From NCBI RefSeq assembly GCF_000382225.1, contig NZ_KB907804.1:62001-126000 (forward strand): 64,000 bases of DNA, given 5' to 3'. Origin of the DNA: Hymenobacter aerophilus DSM 13606 (GTDB taxonomy: Bacteria; Bacteroidota; Bacteroidia; Cytophagales; Hymenobacteraceae). The notes under the pieces were generated by a model. That model was given only the letters and a program-made list of their open reading frames with translations, was not told where the DNA came from and made no database searches. The position numbers and the translations under genes were made by a program. Positions within the stretch are counted from its first letter, which is position 1. Every line of letters begins with the position of its first letter. Shown here piece by piece: positions 18,251 to 27,554 of this stretch.

Positions 18251-21200
18251 TTATATATCCGTGCGCGGGTCGTTATCCACCTGCAGCTCGCGGGCCTTGC
18301 GGGCGTCCCGGTCGCGGCGGCTCAGGCGCTTGCGGGCAAACAGCTCGCGGAAGGTGTCGAACTGCTCGGTGTGCAGCAGCGAAATGCCGGCGCGGGCCTG
18401 GTTCTGGCTTAGGGCCGTCAGGTCGCGCGGGGTGGTTTCGTAGCGTAGCTTGGCCCGGAACTTTCCGTCGGGGCGCAGGTAGTATTCCAGGCTCAGGTCG
18501 CCGATAACCGAGTTCTGGTTGGCGCCCACCGGCACGCCGCCCACGCCCGTGCCGGTAGTAGTGTTGCTGCCAAAGCTGCCGTCGCGGGTGATGCGCAGGC
18601 GGCCGTTGAGGAACGAGTAGCTCAGCCGCAGCTGCAGGGCCGCCAAATCGTCGGCCGTGAGGCCGTTGATGTTGAAGCTGATTTCCAGGTTGGGGTCAAT
18701 CTGCGAAGTGAGCAGCCCGAGCTGGGTGCTCAGAATCTGGCCCAGACTGTTGCCCAGTGCGTTGTTGCCGCCCTCCAGCCGCGTCACGGCCAGCGAGCCG
18801 GGCGGCGTCAGCTGCCGGAACACGACCAAACTGAACACCTGCCGGTTCAGCTCCTGCTCGTCGTTGCGGATGGCCGACAGGAAAGGGGCCAGGTCGCCTT
18901 CCAGCGACGACGGAATGTCGTTGAATTCGAGGTTGAGCTTGATGATGGGCTGCAGAATCGGGCCGGTCAGGTTCATCACGGCCGTTACGGGCACCAGCGA
19001 GGTGTTGGGGCTGGAGCTGCCGGTTTGGTAGAGCACGGGGGCCAGGCTGGTGCGCTGGGTGTAGGTGGCCGTCACGTTCAGCTCGCCGGCCAGCGGGTCG
19101 CCGTTCCAGGCAATGGTACCGCCGGGGCGCACCACAAACTCCTTGTTCACCAGCCCCTGCAGCGTGAAATTGTAGGCCCCGCGCACCAGCTCAATCTGGC
19201 CGTACATGTTGAAGTCGCCGCGGGTGTCGATGTTGAGCCGCAGCTGGCCGGTGGCGGTGCCGCGCATGATGTCGCCGGTGCTTTCATCGAGCAGCAGCTC
19301 TACGTAGGCATCGGGCGTGATGTCGAGGTTCATGTTCAGCCGCAGGCCCGACAAATCGACCTTGCCGGTGGTTTCGCCCTTGGGGTTCTGGGCCGCCAGC
19401 ACCGCCCGCGCCGAGTCGGAGAGGTTGCGGTTGACGAAGCGGATGTAGCTGGCCTGCTCGGCCTTGGCGGCGTTGTCAAACGGCAGCGACATGCGCGTGC
19501 CGGCCTCGCTGCGGGCCGTTACGTTCACAAACAGGTTGTCGGCCGGGCCGCGCACCACGGCCGTGCCGGTGGCGTAGGCCTGCCCGAAATACAGCTCGTT
19601 GTCGCGGCGGGTGGTGTTGAGCACCTGCAGCTTGCGGAACGAGGCGCTCAGGTCGAGCCGCATATCCTGAAAGCCCCGCTCGTAGATGTTGCCGTTGATG
19701 ACGCCAGAATTGCCCTGCGGGTCGCGCACGGTAATGTTCTGGAGCGCAATCCGGTCTTCCAGAAACCGGATGCGGTCGGCGAAGGTGTAGGTGGTGCCCA
19801 GGTAAATGAACGTGAGCTGGCCGTCGGTTACGTCGATGTTGCCGGTGAGCACGGGGGCCGCAAACAGGCCATTCACCCGCAGCGTGCCCACACCCGTGCC
19901 GCTCACATCCCTGAAGAGCGTGTTGAGGAAGGGCTCGGCCAGCTTGATGGGCGTTTTTTCCAGCACGCCGCTCAGATTCAGCTGCTGGGTGTCGGAGCCG
20001 GGCGCGATGTAGCCCGTTACGGCCAGCACCCGGCGGGCGTCGCGGGCCACATCGAGGTTCACGTTGAGCCGGTCGAGGGCGTTGTCCCAGTCGCCGCGGC
20101 CCTGCACGTCGCCAATCAGCGTCTGGTCGAGCGTCAGCGAATCCACTTTCAGCGTCGAGTTGATAACCAGCGCGTCGTACACGCCGCTGATGGTGCCCAA
20201 CGCATTCACCCGGCCCCCGAACTGCTGGCTGCCGGTGAGGCCGTTAAGCGTGGCCAGCTCGAAGTTGCTGACCGTGAGAGCCAGGGGCTTGTTGGGGTTT
20301 TCCGACACGAAGCCCTGGGCGCTGATGCTCTGCTCGCCGTTGCTGAGCGTTACGTTCTGGAAGTCCAGCTCGCGCCCGCCGCCCGCAATTATCAGCGAGT
20401 TATCGGGCGCAATCGTCCAGTTCTTGCCCAGCAGATTCACGCCCGATTGCCGGAAAATGACCTTCACGGCATCGTCCAGAAACACCAGCGCGCCGTTTAT
20501 CTGGGCCTTGTTGGCGGTGCCGGTCTGGGCCAGCGCGGTCGAGAAGTTGATTTTCTCCTGGTCCCACACGCCTTCCACGTAGAAGTTCTCGGTGCGGCCC
20601 AGCCCCGGCAGCCGCTGCCGCTCCGAGGTAATGCTGGCCTGAGCCAGAATTTCGGGCTGGTAGGGCAGCTTGGACGTCGTCAGGTCAACATCGGCATTGA
20701 ACACCTGCACGCTGTCGTAGCGCACGCTCGCCAACTGCCCGCCCAGCTGGAAAATGGATGTCTGCCCGTTGCGGAACGAGCCGTCGATGCGGGTCGAGTC
20801 GGCAATGGTGAGCTGGGGCACAAATAGGTGCAGCAGCGGGTTGGGCCGCTTGAGGTAGAGGTTGAGGGCAATCTGGTAATCGGGCAGCGGCTGCTGACGC
20901 TTGCGGCGGTAGTAGGCGGCAATGGCGTCGTCGTTGCTCTCGAAGTTGAGCTTGTACTCGTGCACCAGCGTTTTCACGTCGCGGATAACGGTGCTGGGCG
21001 TGAAGTCGCCGGCCAGGCTCAGGTTGAGCACTTCCGAGCGCACTCGCACCCGGCGCTGCCCGGCTTCAAGCAAACTCAGCACGTCGAGCGTATCAACTTC
21101 CACGGTGCGGCCGGCGTAGCCCACCCGCGAGTTGCGCAGGTGCGCGTAGCCCAGCAGCGCATCGAGGCGCAGGCCCTCGAACTTCACGTCGGCGGTGGTG

Positions 21201-22852
21201 GCCACGGTTACGCTTTCGTTGGTCAGGCCCAGAGCCCGCAAATCGGCCTTGCGCACCCGCGCCCGCAAATCGAAGGCCTGCTCGCGGGGCCGCAGGTTGA
21301 TGGTACCGTCGGCGTCGAACTGCAGGTTGGGGTCGTTGGCGGCCAGCTTGCCCGTGAACGAGCGGTGGCTGAACACGCCGTTGGTGCTGATGTTGCGGTA
21401 GCGGTAGCCGTTGAGCCAGATGCTTTGCACGTTGGCGTTGGCCGTGAGCCGCAGTGAGTTGGCCTCGAAGCCCACGCCCTCGACCCGGCCATTGAAGGCC
21501 ACATCGCGCACCACGCTCTCGTCGCCCAGCAGCTTGCCCAACTGAAAGCCGCTGGTGCGGATTTTTCCCTCGTAGCTGGACAGCCGCGGGTTGTCTTTGA
21601 GCTTGATGTTGACGTCGGAAACGACGTTGCCCAGCGCCGTCTGGAACGAGCCGTTGGCCACGAAGTCGTTGTAGAAACCCAGGAACTGCCCCTTGAGCTT
21701 CGCGGTGCCCAGCCGTTGCACGTAGGGCCAGCCCTGGTCGGGGATGTAGGGCCGCAGGTCGGCGCCGCGCAGCACTGAGGGCTGCAGGCGCATCACAATA
21801 AAGCTTTCCTTGAAATTGGGCAGCCCTTCCACGTTAATGTCGCCGCGCACCCGCGTGCCCTGGCCGTAGCGGATGTCGAGGTCTTTGGTGGTGAAGTTGC
21901 GCACGTAGCCCTTGGCCTGGCCCGAAATGAGCACGGTTTCGTGCAGGTCGCGCACACTGGGCTGGGGCGCAAACTTGGCAATGTCATCGGAGTAGATGCG
22001 GCTCGGCTCCAGCCGGGCAATCACCTTCATCGAGTCGTTGAAATCGGTGAAGTTGAGGAAGCGGCGGTACTCAAAGCGCAGGTAATCATGGATTTGGCTG
22101 CGACCCACCCGCAGCATCAGCTTGTCGAACTCCCAGAACCTGTCGGCGTAGGTCATGTTGGCCGTCAGCTCGCGCAAGCGGGTGCCCGAGGGCGTATCGA
22201 CGGTGCGCAGGCCCTGGATGTTGGCGTGGATGGAGTCGCCCCGAAACCAGAGCTGGTCGGCATCGGCGTAAATGCTGTCGAGCCGCATGTGGGCGTAATC
22301 CATCGTGCGGCCGTACTCGGGTATGCGCGGCTCGTCCTGGCGGTCGAGCACGAACTGGCCGTTGCGCAAACTCAGGGCCTGAATCTGGAAGTCGAACGGC
22401 TTGCTGACTTTGGTGGTATCGGAGGGGCCCAGCAGCCGCTTCACGGCCCCGATAAACTGGTCGAGCGTGGTCGAATCGGGGTTGTTCTTATAGGTAACCA
22501 GGTGGAAGCGCGGCTCCTCCAGCGTAAGCCGGCCCACATGCAAATGGCTGGGGTCGAAGATGCTGAACAGCTTGATGTCGGCATCGGCCCGGCCGATGTT
22601 GAACAGCTCGTTGCCGCGCCGGTCAAGCACCCGTACGCCCTCCAGCAGCACCCGCGAAAAGGGCCGCACGTCCACGCGGTTCACCAGCACTTTCTGGCCG
22701 AGCTTTTCGGTGAGCATGAGGGCCGCGCGCTGGGCCAGGTTGGTTTGCACGCTCGGCACCCGCAACGCCACCAGCGCCCCCACCACGGCCAGCACCAGCA
22801 GCAGCAGCAGGCCGAACAGCACTTTGAGAATAATGGATAGAAACCGGGGCAC
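18251..22852 (-). CDS. tamB: TamB-like translocation and assembly protein
   Basis: 1533 residues. An N-terminal signal anchor (about 7-30, LKVLFGLLLLLVLAVVGALVAL) is followed by very long repeated beta-strand sequence of the AsmA/DUF490 type. The C-terminal TamB/DUF490 domain ends with SYSFLNGRLRITRDG and LSLEYYLRPDGKFRAKLRYE. TamB-like proteins bridge inner and outer membranes and are linked to outer-membrane protein or lipid transport. Start is GTG at 22852; the box TATCTTTG (22857-22864, minus strand) ends 4 nt before it, so the message is probably leaderless. It diverges from tsaD, a pairing that I recall from other Bacteroidota. Confidence 0.93.
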   Translation of the reverse strand: MPRFLSIILKVLFGLLLLLVLAVVGALVALRVPSVQTNLAQRAALMLTEKLGQKVLVNRVDVRPFSRVLLEGVRVLDRRGNELFNIGRADADIKLFSIFDPSHLHVGRLTLEEPRFHLVTYKNNPDSTTLDQFIGAVKRLLGPSDTTKVSKPFDFQIQALSLRNGQFVLDRQDEPRIPEYGRTMDYAHMRLDSIYADADQLWFRGDSIHANIQGLRTVDTPSGTRLRELTANMTYADRFWEFDKLMLRVGRSQIHDYLRFEYRRFLNFTDFNDSMKVIARLEPSRIYSDDIAKFAPQPSVRDLHETVLISGQAKGYVRNFTTKDLDIRYGQGTRVRGDINVEGLPNFKESFIVMRLQPSVLRGADLRPYIPDQGWPYVQRLGTAKLKGQFLGFYNDFVANGSFQTALGNVVSDVNIKLKDNPRLSSYEGKIRTSGFQLGKLLGDESVVRDVAFNGRVEGVGFEANSLRLTANANVQSIWLNGYRYRNISTNGVFSHRSFTGKLAANDPNLQFDADGTINLRPREQAFDLRARVRKADLRALGLTNESVTVATTADVKFEGLRLDALLGYAHLRNSRVGYAGRTVEVDTLDVLSLLEAGQRRVRVRSEVLNLSLAGDFTPSTVIRDVKTLVHEYKLNFESNDDAIAAYYRRKRQQPLPDYQIALNLYLKRPNPLLHLFVPQLTIADSTRIDGSFRNGQTSIFQLGGQLASVRYDSVQVFNADVDLTTSKLPYQPEILAQASITSERQRLPGLGRTENFYVEGVWDQEKINFSTALAQTGTANKAQINGALVFLDDAVKVIFRQSGVNLLGKNWTIAPDNSLIIAGGGRELDFQNVTLSNGEQSISAQGFVSENPNKPLALTVSNFELATLNGLTGSQQFGGRVNALGTISGVYDALVINSTLKVDSLTLDQTLIGDVQGRGDWDNALDRLNVNLDVARDARRVLAVTGYIAPGSDTQQLNLSGVLEKTPIKLAEPFLNTLFRDVSGTGVGTLRVNGLFAAPVLTGNIDVTDGQLTFIYLGTTYTFADRIRFLEDRIALQNITVRDPQGNSGVINGNIYERGFQDMRLDLSASFRKLQVLNTTRRDNELYFGQAYATGTAVVRGPADNLFVNVTARSEAGTRMSLPFDNAAKAEQASYIRFVNRNLSDSARAVLAAQNPKGETTGKVDLSGLRLNMNLDITPDAYVELLLDESTGDIMRGTATGQLRLNIDTRGDFNMYGQIELVRGAYNFTLQGLVNKEFVVRPGGTIAWNGDPLAGELNVTATYTQRTSLAPVLYQTGSSSPNTSLVPVTAVMNLTGPILQPIIKLNLEFNDIPSSLEGDLAPFLSAIRNDEQELNRQVFSLVVFRQLTPPGSLAVTRLEGGNNALGNSLGQILSTQLGLLTSQIDPNLEISFNINGLTADDLAALQLRLSYSFLNGRLRITRDGSFGSNTTTGTGVGGVPVGANQNSVIGDLSLEYYLRPDGKFRAKLRYETTPRDLTALSQNQARAGISLLHTEQFDTFRELFARKRLSRRDRDARKARELQVDNDPRTDI

Positions 22853-22865
22853 GGGACAAAGATAA

Positions 22866-23038
22866 GAGAGCTTAGAGCTTAGATGGGAGAGCTTGGATTG
22901 TAGATCTTAGAGTTAAAGAAAGCGGAGAAAGGAGATGCACAAACGAAGCATCCGGCCGGTGGTGGTAGTTTTGTAGACTAGTGCGGCCTTTCCCCGGCAG
23001 GTTCTAAGCTCTAAGCTCTCCCATCTAAGCTCTAACAA
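22866..23038. repeat. inverted repeat of GAGCTTAGAGCTTAGATGGGA units (type L)
   Basis: Left arm about 22868-22895 and right arm about 23001-23036 (taagctctaagctctcccatctaagctctaac) are near-perfect reverse complements. The element fills the divergent gap between tamB and tsaD and ends 2-4 bp before the tsaD ATG, so it must be the tsaD 5' UTR or promoter region. Confidence 0.7.
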
Positions 23039-23039
23039 C

Positions 23040-24041
23040 ATGACCATTCTCGCCATCGAATCCTCCTGCGACGACACGTCGGCGGCCGTACTCGTCGACG
23101 GCGAGATACGCTCTAACGTGGTTGCCACCCAGCAGGTACACGAGCAGTACGGCGGCGTGGTGCCCGAGCTGGCCTCGCGGGCCCACCAGCAGCACCTGGT
23201 GCCGGTGGTGGAGGCCGCCCTCAAAAAGGCCGGCGTCAGCAAAACCGACCTCGACGCGGTGGCCTTCACGCAGGGGCCGGGGCTGCTGGGCTCGCTCCTG
23301 GTGGGCGGCATGTTCGCCAAAACCCTGGCCCTGGCGTTGGGCAAGCCCCTGATTGCCGTCAACCACATGCGGGCCCACATTCTGGCCCATTTCATTGAAG
23401 AGCCCCGGCCCGAGTTTCCATTTCTGTGCCTTACCGTGAGTGGCGGCCACACCCAGCTGGTGGTGGTGCGCGGGCCGCTGGAGATGGAAATTATCGGCCA
23501 GACCATCGACGATGCGGCCGGCGAGGCCTTCGACAAAACGGCCAAGCTACTCGGCCTGCCCTACCCCGGCGGCCCCCACCTCGACAAGCTGGCCCGGCAG
23601 GGCGACCCACTGCGTTTTGCCTTCCCGGTGGGCGCCATGCCGGGCTACGATTTCAGCTTTAGCGGCCTGAAAACGGCGGTGCTCTACTTTATCCGGAAGG
23701 AAACCGCCAAAAACCCCGGCTTCGTGCAGGAGAACCTGGCCGACCTCTGCGCCGGCATCCAGCACACCATCATCCAGACGCTGCTGCGCCAGCTGCGCCG
23801 CGCCGCCACCGACCAAAACCTGACCCAGGTTGCCCTGGCCGGCGGCGTGGCCGCCAACTCCGGCCTGCGCGAAGCCCTGCAGAACGAAGCCGCCGCCCAG
23901 GGCTGGCAGGTGTTCATCCCGGCCTTCCAATACTGCACCGACAACGCCGCCATGGTCGCCCGCACCGCCCAGTTCCAGTACGAAGCCGGCGACTTCGCCG
24001 ACCAACTCGTAAGCTCCGACCCGCGCCTGAAGCTGGGGTAA
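23040..24041 (+). CDS. tsaD: tRNA N6-threonylcarbamoyladenosine synthase catalytic subunit
   Basis: 333 residues. It starts with AIESSCDDTSAAV, has the metal-binding pair H109 and H113 in NHMRAH, plus SGGHTQLVVV, FDKTAKLLGLPYPGGP, FSFSGLKTAV and LAGGVAANSGLR. It transfers the threonylcarbamoyl group to A37 of tRNAs that read ANN codons, with TsaB and TsaE (not seen here). Its length is normal. The first bases of the gene adjoin the type L palindrome. Confidence 0.97.
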   Translation: MTILAIESSCDDTSAAVLVDGEIRSNVVATQQVHEQYGGVVPELASRAHQQHLVPVVEAALKKAGVSKTDLDAVAFTQGPGLLGSLLVGGMFAKTLALALGKPLIAVNHMRAHILAHFIEEPRPEFPFLCLTVSGGHTQLVVVRGPLEMEIIGQTIDDAAGEAFDKTAKLLGLPYPGGPHLDKLARQGDPLRFAFPVGAMPGYDFSFSGLKTAVLYFIRKETAKNPGFVQENLADLCAGIQHTIIQTLLRQLRRAATDQNLTQVALAGGVAANSGLREALQNEAAAQGWQVFIPAFQYCTDNAAMVARTAQFQYEAGDFADQLVSSDPRLKLG

Positions 24042-24072
24042 GTGTCAGTTGTCAGTTGCCAGTTGTCGGAAC

Positions 24073-24178
24073 AGAACGTCATTCAGAGCGCAGCGAAGAA
24101 TCTCGCGTGCCAAAGTATTCTTCTATCAGAAGTTACCATTGCCCGCGAGATTCTTCGCTGCGCTCTGAATGACGTTCT
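24073..24178. repeat. palindromic repeat, type B
   Basis: agaacgtcattcagagcgcagcg.. / ..cgctgcgctctgaatgacgttct with a loop of subfamily B2 (ccaaagta..agttaccattg). It lies between tsaD and the hotdog gene, which share a strand. Confidence 0.9.
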
Positions 24179-24202
24179 TTCCCTAATCTCTAATCCCTCC
24201 CA

Positions 24203-24604
24203 ATGACCAACCCCTTCGGGCCCGGCGATGAGCAGACCTATCAGCTGACCGTGACGGCGGCCGACTTTGCGGTGCTCAACGGCCGGCTGATTCATCCGGT
24301 TCTCAGCACATTTGCGCTGGGGCAGGCGCTGGAATGGACCAGCCGGCAGTTTGTGGAGCAGATGCTGGAAGCGGGAGAGGAGGGCATCGGCACGCTGCTG
24401 ACTGTGGAGCACCGCGGCCCGGCCTTCGAGGGCGAAATGGTAGCGTTTCGGGCGGTATTTGAGGAGCTACGCGGCTTCGAGCTGCTGTGCCGGGTAGAGG
24501 CGCGGGTGGGCGCGCGGCTGGTAGCCACCGGCCGCACCGGCCAGCGCATTGTAAGCCGCGAGAAGCTGCAGGCGCGGTTTCGGGAGTTGCGCGGCGGGCA
24601 GTAG
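24203..24604 (+). CDS. hotdog-fold thioesterase-like protein
   Basis: 133 residues. HPVLSTFALGQALEWTSRQF, then GIGTLLTVEHRGPAFEGEMV and LVATGRTGQRIVSREKL match the fluoroacetyl-CoA thioesterase (FlK)-like branch of hotdog proteins, in which the short loop after GTLLTVEH helps shape the acyl-CoA site. No classical catalytic glutamate stands out, so activity and substrate are open. It stands alone, with tsaD upstream and smpB downstream on the same strand. Confidence 0.7.
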   Translation: MTNPFGPGDEQTYQLTVTAADFAVLNGRLIHPVLSTFALGQALEWTSRQFVEQMLEAGEEGIGTLLTVEHRGPAFEGEMVAFRAVFEELRGFELLCRVEARVGARLVATGRTGQRIVSREKLQARFRELRGGQ

Positions 24605-24715
24605 GCGTGCGTAGCTGACTGCTGCCCGGCTTGCCGGAACTCAGGGTTTCGGCCGCCGCGGCGCGCTGCCAACCCGGGTGGGCGGGCGGCCGTTAAGCCT
24701 TTTTTCCGTTCTTGT

Positions 24716-24759
24716 GCGGCAATCCGGCCCCGGTGCTTTTTCCGGGTGCGGGTTGCCGC
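24716..24759 (+). other. hairpin in the smpB leader
   Basis: gcggcaa (24716-24722) pairs with ttgccgc (24753-24759), with a secondary pair ccgg..ccgg inside. It ends 15 nt before the smpB ATG. A regulatory role is only a suggestion. Confidence 0.35.
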
Positions 24760-24774
24760 CAGCTTTCTATTCCT

Positions 24775-25248
24775 ATGGCCACCGCCAAAGACGACAAACC
24801 CAAGCACATCAACATTCAGAACCGCCGCGCCCGGTTCGAATACGCCTTTCTGGTCAATTACACCGCGGGCATCATGCTGCAGGGCACCGAAATCAAGAGC
24901 ATCCGGGCCGGCAGCGTGCAGCTGCAGGACGGCTTCTGCGCGTTTCACCCCGATGGCAGCCTGTGGGCCCACAACATCACCATTGCCCAGTACACCGAGG
25001 GCACCTACAACAACCACGAGCCCACCCGCGCCCGCAAGCTGCTGCTCAATAAGCGCGAGCTGAAGCAGCTGGCCGCCAAAAACCAGGAGCAGGGCCTCAC
25101 CATCGTGCCCGTGCGGCTGTTCGTGAGCGACCGGGGCTTTGCCAAGCTCGAAATCGCGCTGGCCAAGGGCAAGAAGCTCTACGACAAACGCGACGACCTC
25201 AAGGCCAAAGACCAGAAGCGCGAAATGGACCGCGCCCGCGACCATTAA
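24775..25248 (+). CDS. smpB: SsrA-binding protein
   Basis: 157 residues from the ATG at 24775 (MATAKDDKPKHI). NRRARFEYAFL, GTEIKSIRAGSVQLQDGF, HEPTRARKLLLNKRE and LAKGKKLYDKRDDLKAKD are classic SmpB motifs; the basic tail reaches the decoding centre when tmRNA rescues stalled ribosomes. The tmRNA gene is not in this window. The stop codon TAA overlaps by 2 bp the start of the type D repeat that follows. Confidence 0.97.
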   Translation: MATAKDDKPKHINIQNRRARFEYAFLVNYTAGIMLQGTEIKSIRAGSVQLQDGFCAFHPDGSLWAHNITIAQYTEGTYNNHEPTRARKLLLNKRELKQLAAKNQEQGLTIVPVRLFVSDRGFAKLEIALAKGKKLYDKRDDLKAKDQKREMDRARDH

Positions 25249-25406
25249 TCACTGATTATGCTGATTTCTACGCTGATTAGGCTGATTTGGGCGTCAACAG
25301 TTACCCCCTTGGTTTTGCATCCAATAATAGATAATGCAGCCGTTTTGGCTCATTATCCTTGTCTGAATCAGCGTAATCAGCGCAGAAATCAGCGTAATCA
25401 GTGATT
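25247..25406. repeat. inverted repeat of AATCACTGATTA / GCTGATT units (type D)
   Basis: Left arm from 25247 (aatcactgattatgctgattt..) and right arm to 25406 (..cagcgtaatcagtgatt). It begins inside the smpB stop codon and ends one base before the next ATG at 25408, so it makes up the whole intergenic region and the ribosome-binding zone of the glycosyltransferase gene. Confidence 0.85.
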
Positions 25407-25407
25407 C

Positions 25408-26394
25408 ATGAAGTTTCTGCTTTCAATTCCGGCCTACACCCGCACCAACCCTATGACGCACTTTGCCGCCGCGGCTCTGCACCTGATGGGGCACGAGGTG
25501 GTGGCGTTCAACTATGAGCGCGAAAACCAGCTGGAGCGGATGCGGGAAAAGCTGGGCAAGGCGAAGTTTCATGCCTACAAAAACCGCCAGCTGCTGGAAC
25601 TGGCCGAGGAAGTGAAGCCCGACGCCTTCTTCACGGTGTACGGCCGTTACCACGATGCCGCCACGTTGCAAGAGCTGAAGCGCCGGGGGCTGCCCACCAT
25701 CTGCTGGTGGCTAGACGACCCTATTTCGCTGGCTCACAACTATATTCCACTCGAAGAGTACGACTTCTTCTTCTCCAACAGCCAGGGTACGGCGGCCGTT
25801 TACCGCCACTACCACGCCCACGAGCCGCACTACCTGCCCGTGGGCGTCGACCCGGCCATCCATCGGCCGCTGGAGGGCGTCGAGCAGCAATACGACATCG
25901 TGTTTGCCGGCGACTGGCACCCGGTGCGCGAGCGGGTGCTGCTGGAACTGGCCCGTCACCATCGCCTGACGATTATCGGGCCCTGGCAGCGGAATATCCC
26001 AAAAAACTCGCCGCTGCGGGAGCATTTCCTGCGGTTTGGCTACTTCACGCCGGCCGAAATGGCGCTGCTCTTCAACCAGGCGCGCATTGTGCTGAATGTG
26101 CATCAGTGGTACCAGCGCTGGGAGTATGGTATCAATCCGCGCCTGTTCGAGGCCAGCGGCTGCCGCTCGTTTCAGCTCAGCGACAACAAAACCGAAATTG
26201 CCGATTTGTACGTGCCCGGCGAAGAAATCGGCCTCTATAACGATGCCGCCGAGCTGCCCGAGCTGTGCGCCCACTACCTGGCTCGCCCCGACGAACGTAA
26301 CCGCATTGCCGCCAACGCCTACGCCCGCACCCTGCGCGACCACACCTACGTGCACCGCATGACGCAAATGCTCCAGGTCTGCGGCCTGAGCTGA
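25408..26394 (+). CDS. CgeB-like glycosyltransferase
   Basis: 328 residues, soluble. The N-terminal half resembles a Rossmann-type donor domain (LLSIPAYTRTNPMTHF; DAFFTVYGRYHDA; PTICWWLDDPI, the WxxDDP signature of CgeB/DUF3880-like proteins). The C-terminal half (about 200-325) has RIVLNVHQWYQRWEYGINPRLFEA and the acidic catalytic region of GT-B enzymes (FEASGCRSFQLSD). It probably adds a sugar to a surface polysaccharide or protein; the acceptor is unknown. The repeat directly before the ATG leaves no visible Shine-Dalgarno. Confidence 0.83.
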   Translation: MKFLLSIPAYTRTNPMTHFAAAALHLMGHEVVAFNYERENQLERMREKLGKAKFHAYKNRQLLELAEEVKPDAFFTVYGRYHDAATLQELKRRGLPTICWWLDDPISLAHNYIPLEEYDFFFSNSQGTAAVYRHYHAHEPHYLPVGVDPAIHRPLEGVEQQYDIVFAGDWHPVRERVLLELARHHRLTIIGPWQRNIPKNSPLREHFLRFGYFTPAEMALLFNQARIVLNVHQWYQRWEYGINPRLFEASGCRSFQLSDNKTEIADLYVPGEEIGLYNDAAELPELCAHYLARPDERNRIAANAYARTLRDHTYVHRMTQMLQVCGLS

Positions 26395-26427
26395 ACAGTA
26401 CGGCCTACCCGCCCCGCCGGCCCTCCG

Positions 26428-26470
26428 GAACATCAAACTCACCATCTCACTATTTCACCACCTCACCATC
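26428..26470. repeat. single arm of the type H repeat
   Basis: catcaaactcaccatctcac then tatttcaccacctcaccatc; no matching arm nearby. It directly precedes the TTG start of the NlpC/P60 gene. Confidence 0.6.
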
Positions 26471-27277
26471 TTGGAACACGGAATTTGTGCCCTGAGCGCC
26501 GTGCCGGTGCGGGCCGAGGCCGCCGATAAGGCCGAAATCGTTACCCAGCTTATTTTCGGCGAGTGCTACTCGGTGCTCATGACGCAGGGCAACTGGCTGC
26601 AGGTGCGCCTGGCCGCCGACCAGTACGTGGGCTGGATGGACGCCAAGCAGCACCGCCCCGTGTCGGCCGACTATTTCCGGCGCTGGCAGGCCGAAGACCA
26701 CCCGCGTACGCTTGATGTGGTGCAGATGGTGAGCGACGACAGCACCAAAATGCCCGTGACGCTGGGTACGCGCCTGCCCTTTTTTGATGGCATGACGCTG
26801 CGCCTGGGCGAGCAGACCTACTTCTACAACGGCGCCGCCACCAATCCGCGCAACGGCCACGGCCCCCACGGCCCGGCCGAGGTGCGCCTGAAGCTGCTGC
26901 AGAAAATGGCCCTGCAATACCTGAAAGCGCCCTACCTGTGGGGCGGCAAAACCCTGTTCGGCATCGACTGCTCGGGCCTCGTGCAGCAGCTCTACGGCCT
27001 GGTAGGCGTACAGCTCCCGCGCGATGCGCACCAGCAGATTGAAGTAGGCCAGCCGGTGCATTTCGTGGCCCAAACCCGCCCCGGCGACCTGGCCTTTTTC
27101 GACAACGCCGAGGGCCGCATCGTGCATGTGGGCCTGCTGCTCGACGACCAGCAGATTCTGCACGCCAGCGGCGAGGTGCGCATCGACCCACTCGACCACA
27201 ACGGCATCTTCCGCCGCGACCAGCAGCGCTACAGCCACAAGCTGCGCCTGATTAAACGCATCCTGAGCGAGGAGTAG
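26471..27277 (+). CDS. NlpC/P60 (C40) peptidoglycan peptidase with SH3 domain
   Basis: 268 residues. Start TTG at 26471 (LEHGICALSAVPVRAE) is chosen because the family opens this way and no ATG is available in the repeat upstream. An SH3b-like domain (1-65) is followed by an NlpC/P60 catalytic domain with C167 (GIDCSGLVQQ), H219 (IVHVGLLL) and third residue H231 (LHASGEV). It likely cleaves gamma-D-glutamyl-diaminopimelate bonds in the cell wall. No signal peptide is visible, so it may act on recycled muropeptides inside the cell, as YkfC does (inference). Confidence 0.9.
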   Translation: MEHGICALSAVPVRAEAADKAEIVTQLIFGECYSVLMTQGNWLQVRLAADQYVGWMDAKQHRPVSADYFRRWQAEDHPRTLDVVQMVSDDSTKMPVTLGTRLPFFDGMTLRLGEQTYFYNGAATNPRNGHGPHGPAEVRLKLLQKMALQYLKAPYLWGGKTLFGIDCSGLVQQLYGLVGVQLPRDAHQQIEVGQPVHFVAQTRPGDLAFFDNAEGRIVHVGLLLDDQQILHASGEVRIDPLDHNGIFRRDQQRYSHKLRLIKRILSEE

Positions 27278-27282
27278 ATGAT

Positions 27283-27464
27283 GATGTGGTGATTTGGCGA
27301 CGGGGTGAAAGAGAACGGTCGTTCTGAGCGCAGCGAAGAATCTCGCGTGCCAAAGTGATACCTGACGACAGGGTTACCATTACACGCGAGATTCTTCGCT
27401 GCGCTCTGAATGACCGTTCCCTTTCACCCCGCTCTTTTCACCACGTCGCCAAATCACCACATCA
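27283..27464. repeat. outer type G arms around a type B palindrome
   Basis: gatgtggtgatttggcgacg.. and ..cgtcgccaaatcaccacatc enclose a type B core (about 27302-27430) with a B2 loop (ccaaagtg..gggttaccatt). The core arm begins with a single variant, gttctgagcg, facing cgctctgaat. It separates two same-strand genes. Confidence 0.9.
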
Positions 27465-27554
27465 CCATCTGCAACCAGAACGTTCTGCGGCTTGTTAATG
27501 CGCTTGGAATCATCTAGCTTTCTGGCAGAGTAGGTTCTTTTTTCCTCGCGCGGT

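Noticed and set aside
19025..20827. Rightward open frame (600 codons) over tamB
   Set aside because: Antisense shadow with no recognisable domain.
24716..24759. Hairpin before smpB as a riboswitch
   Set aside because: Too short, and no known aptamer core could be recognised.
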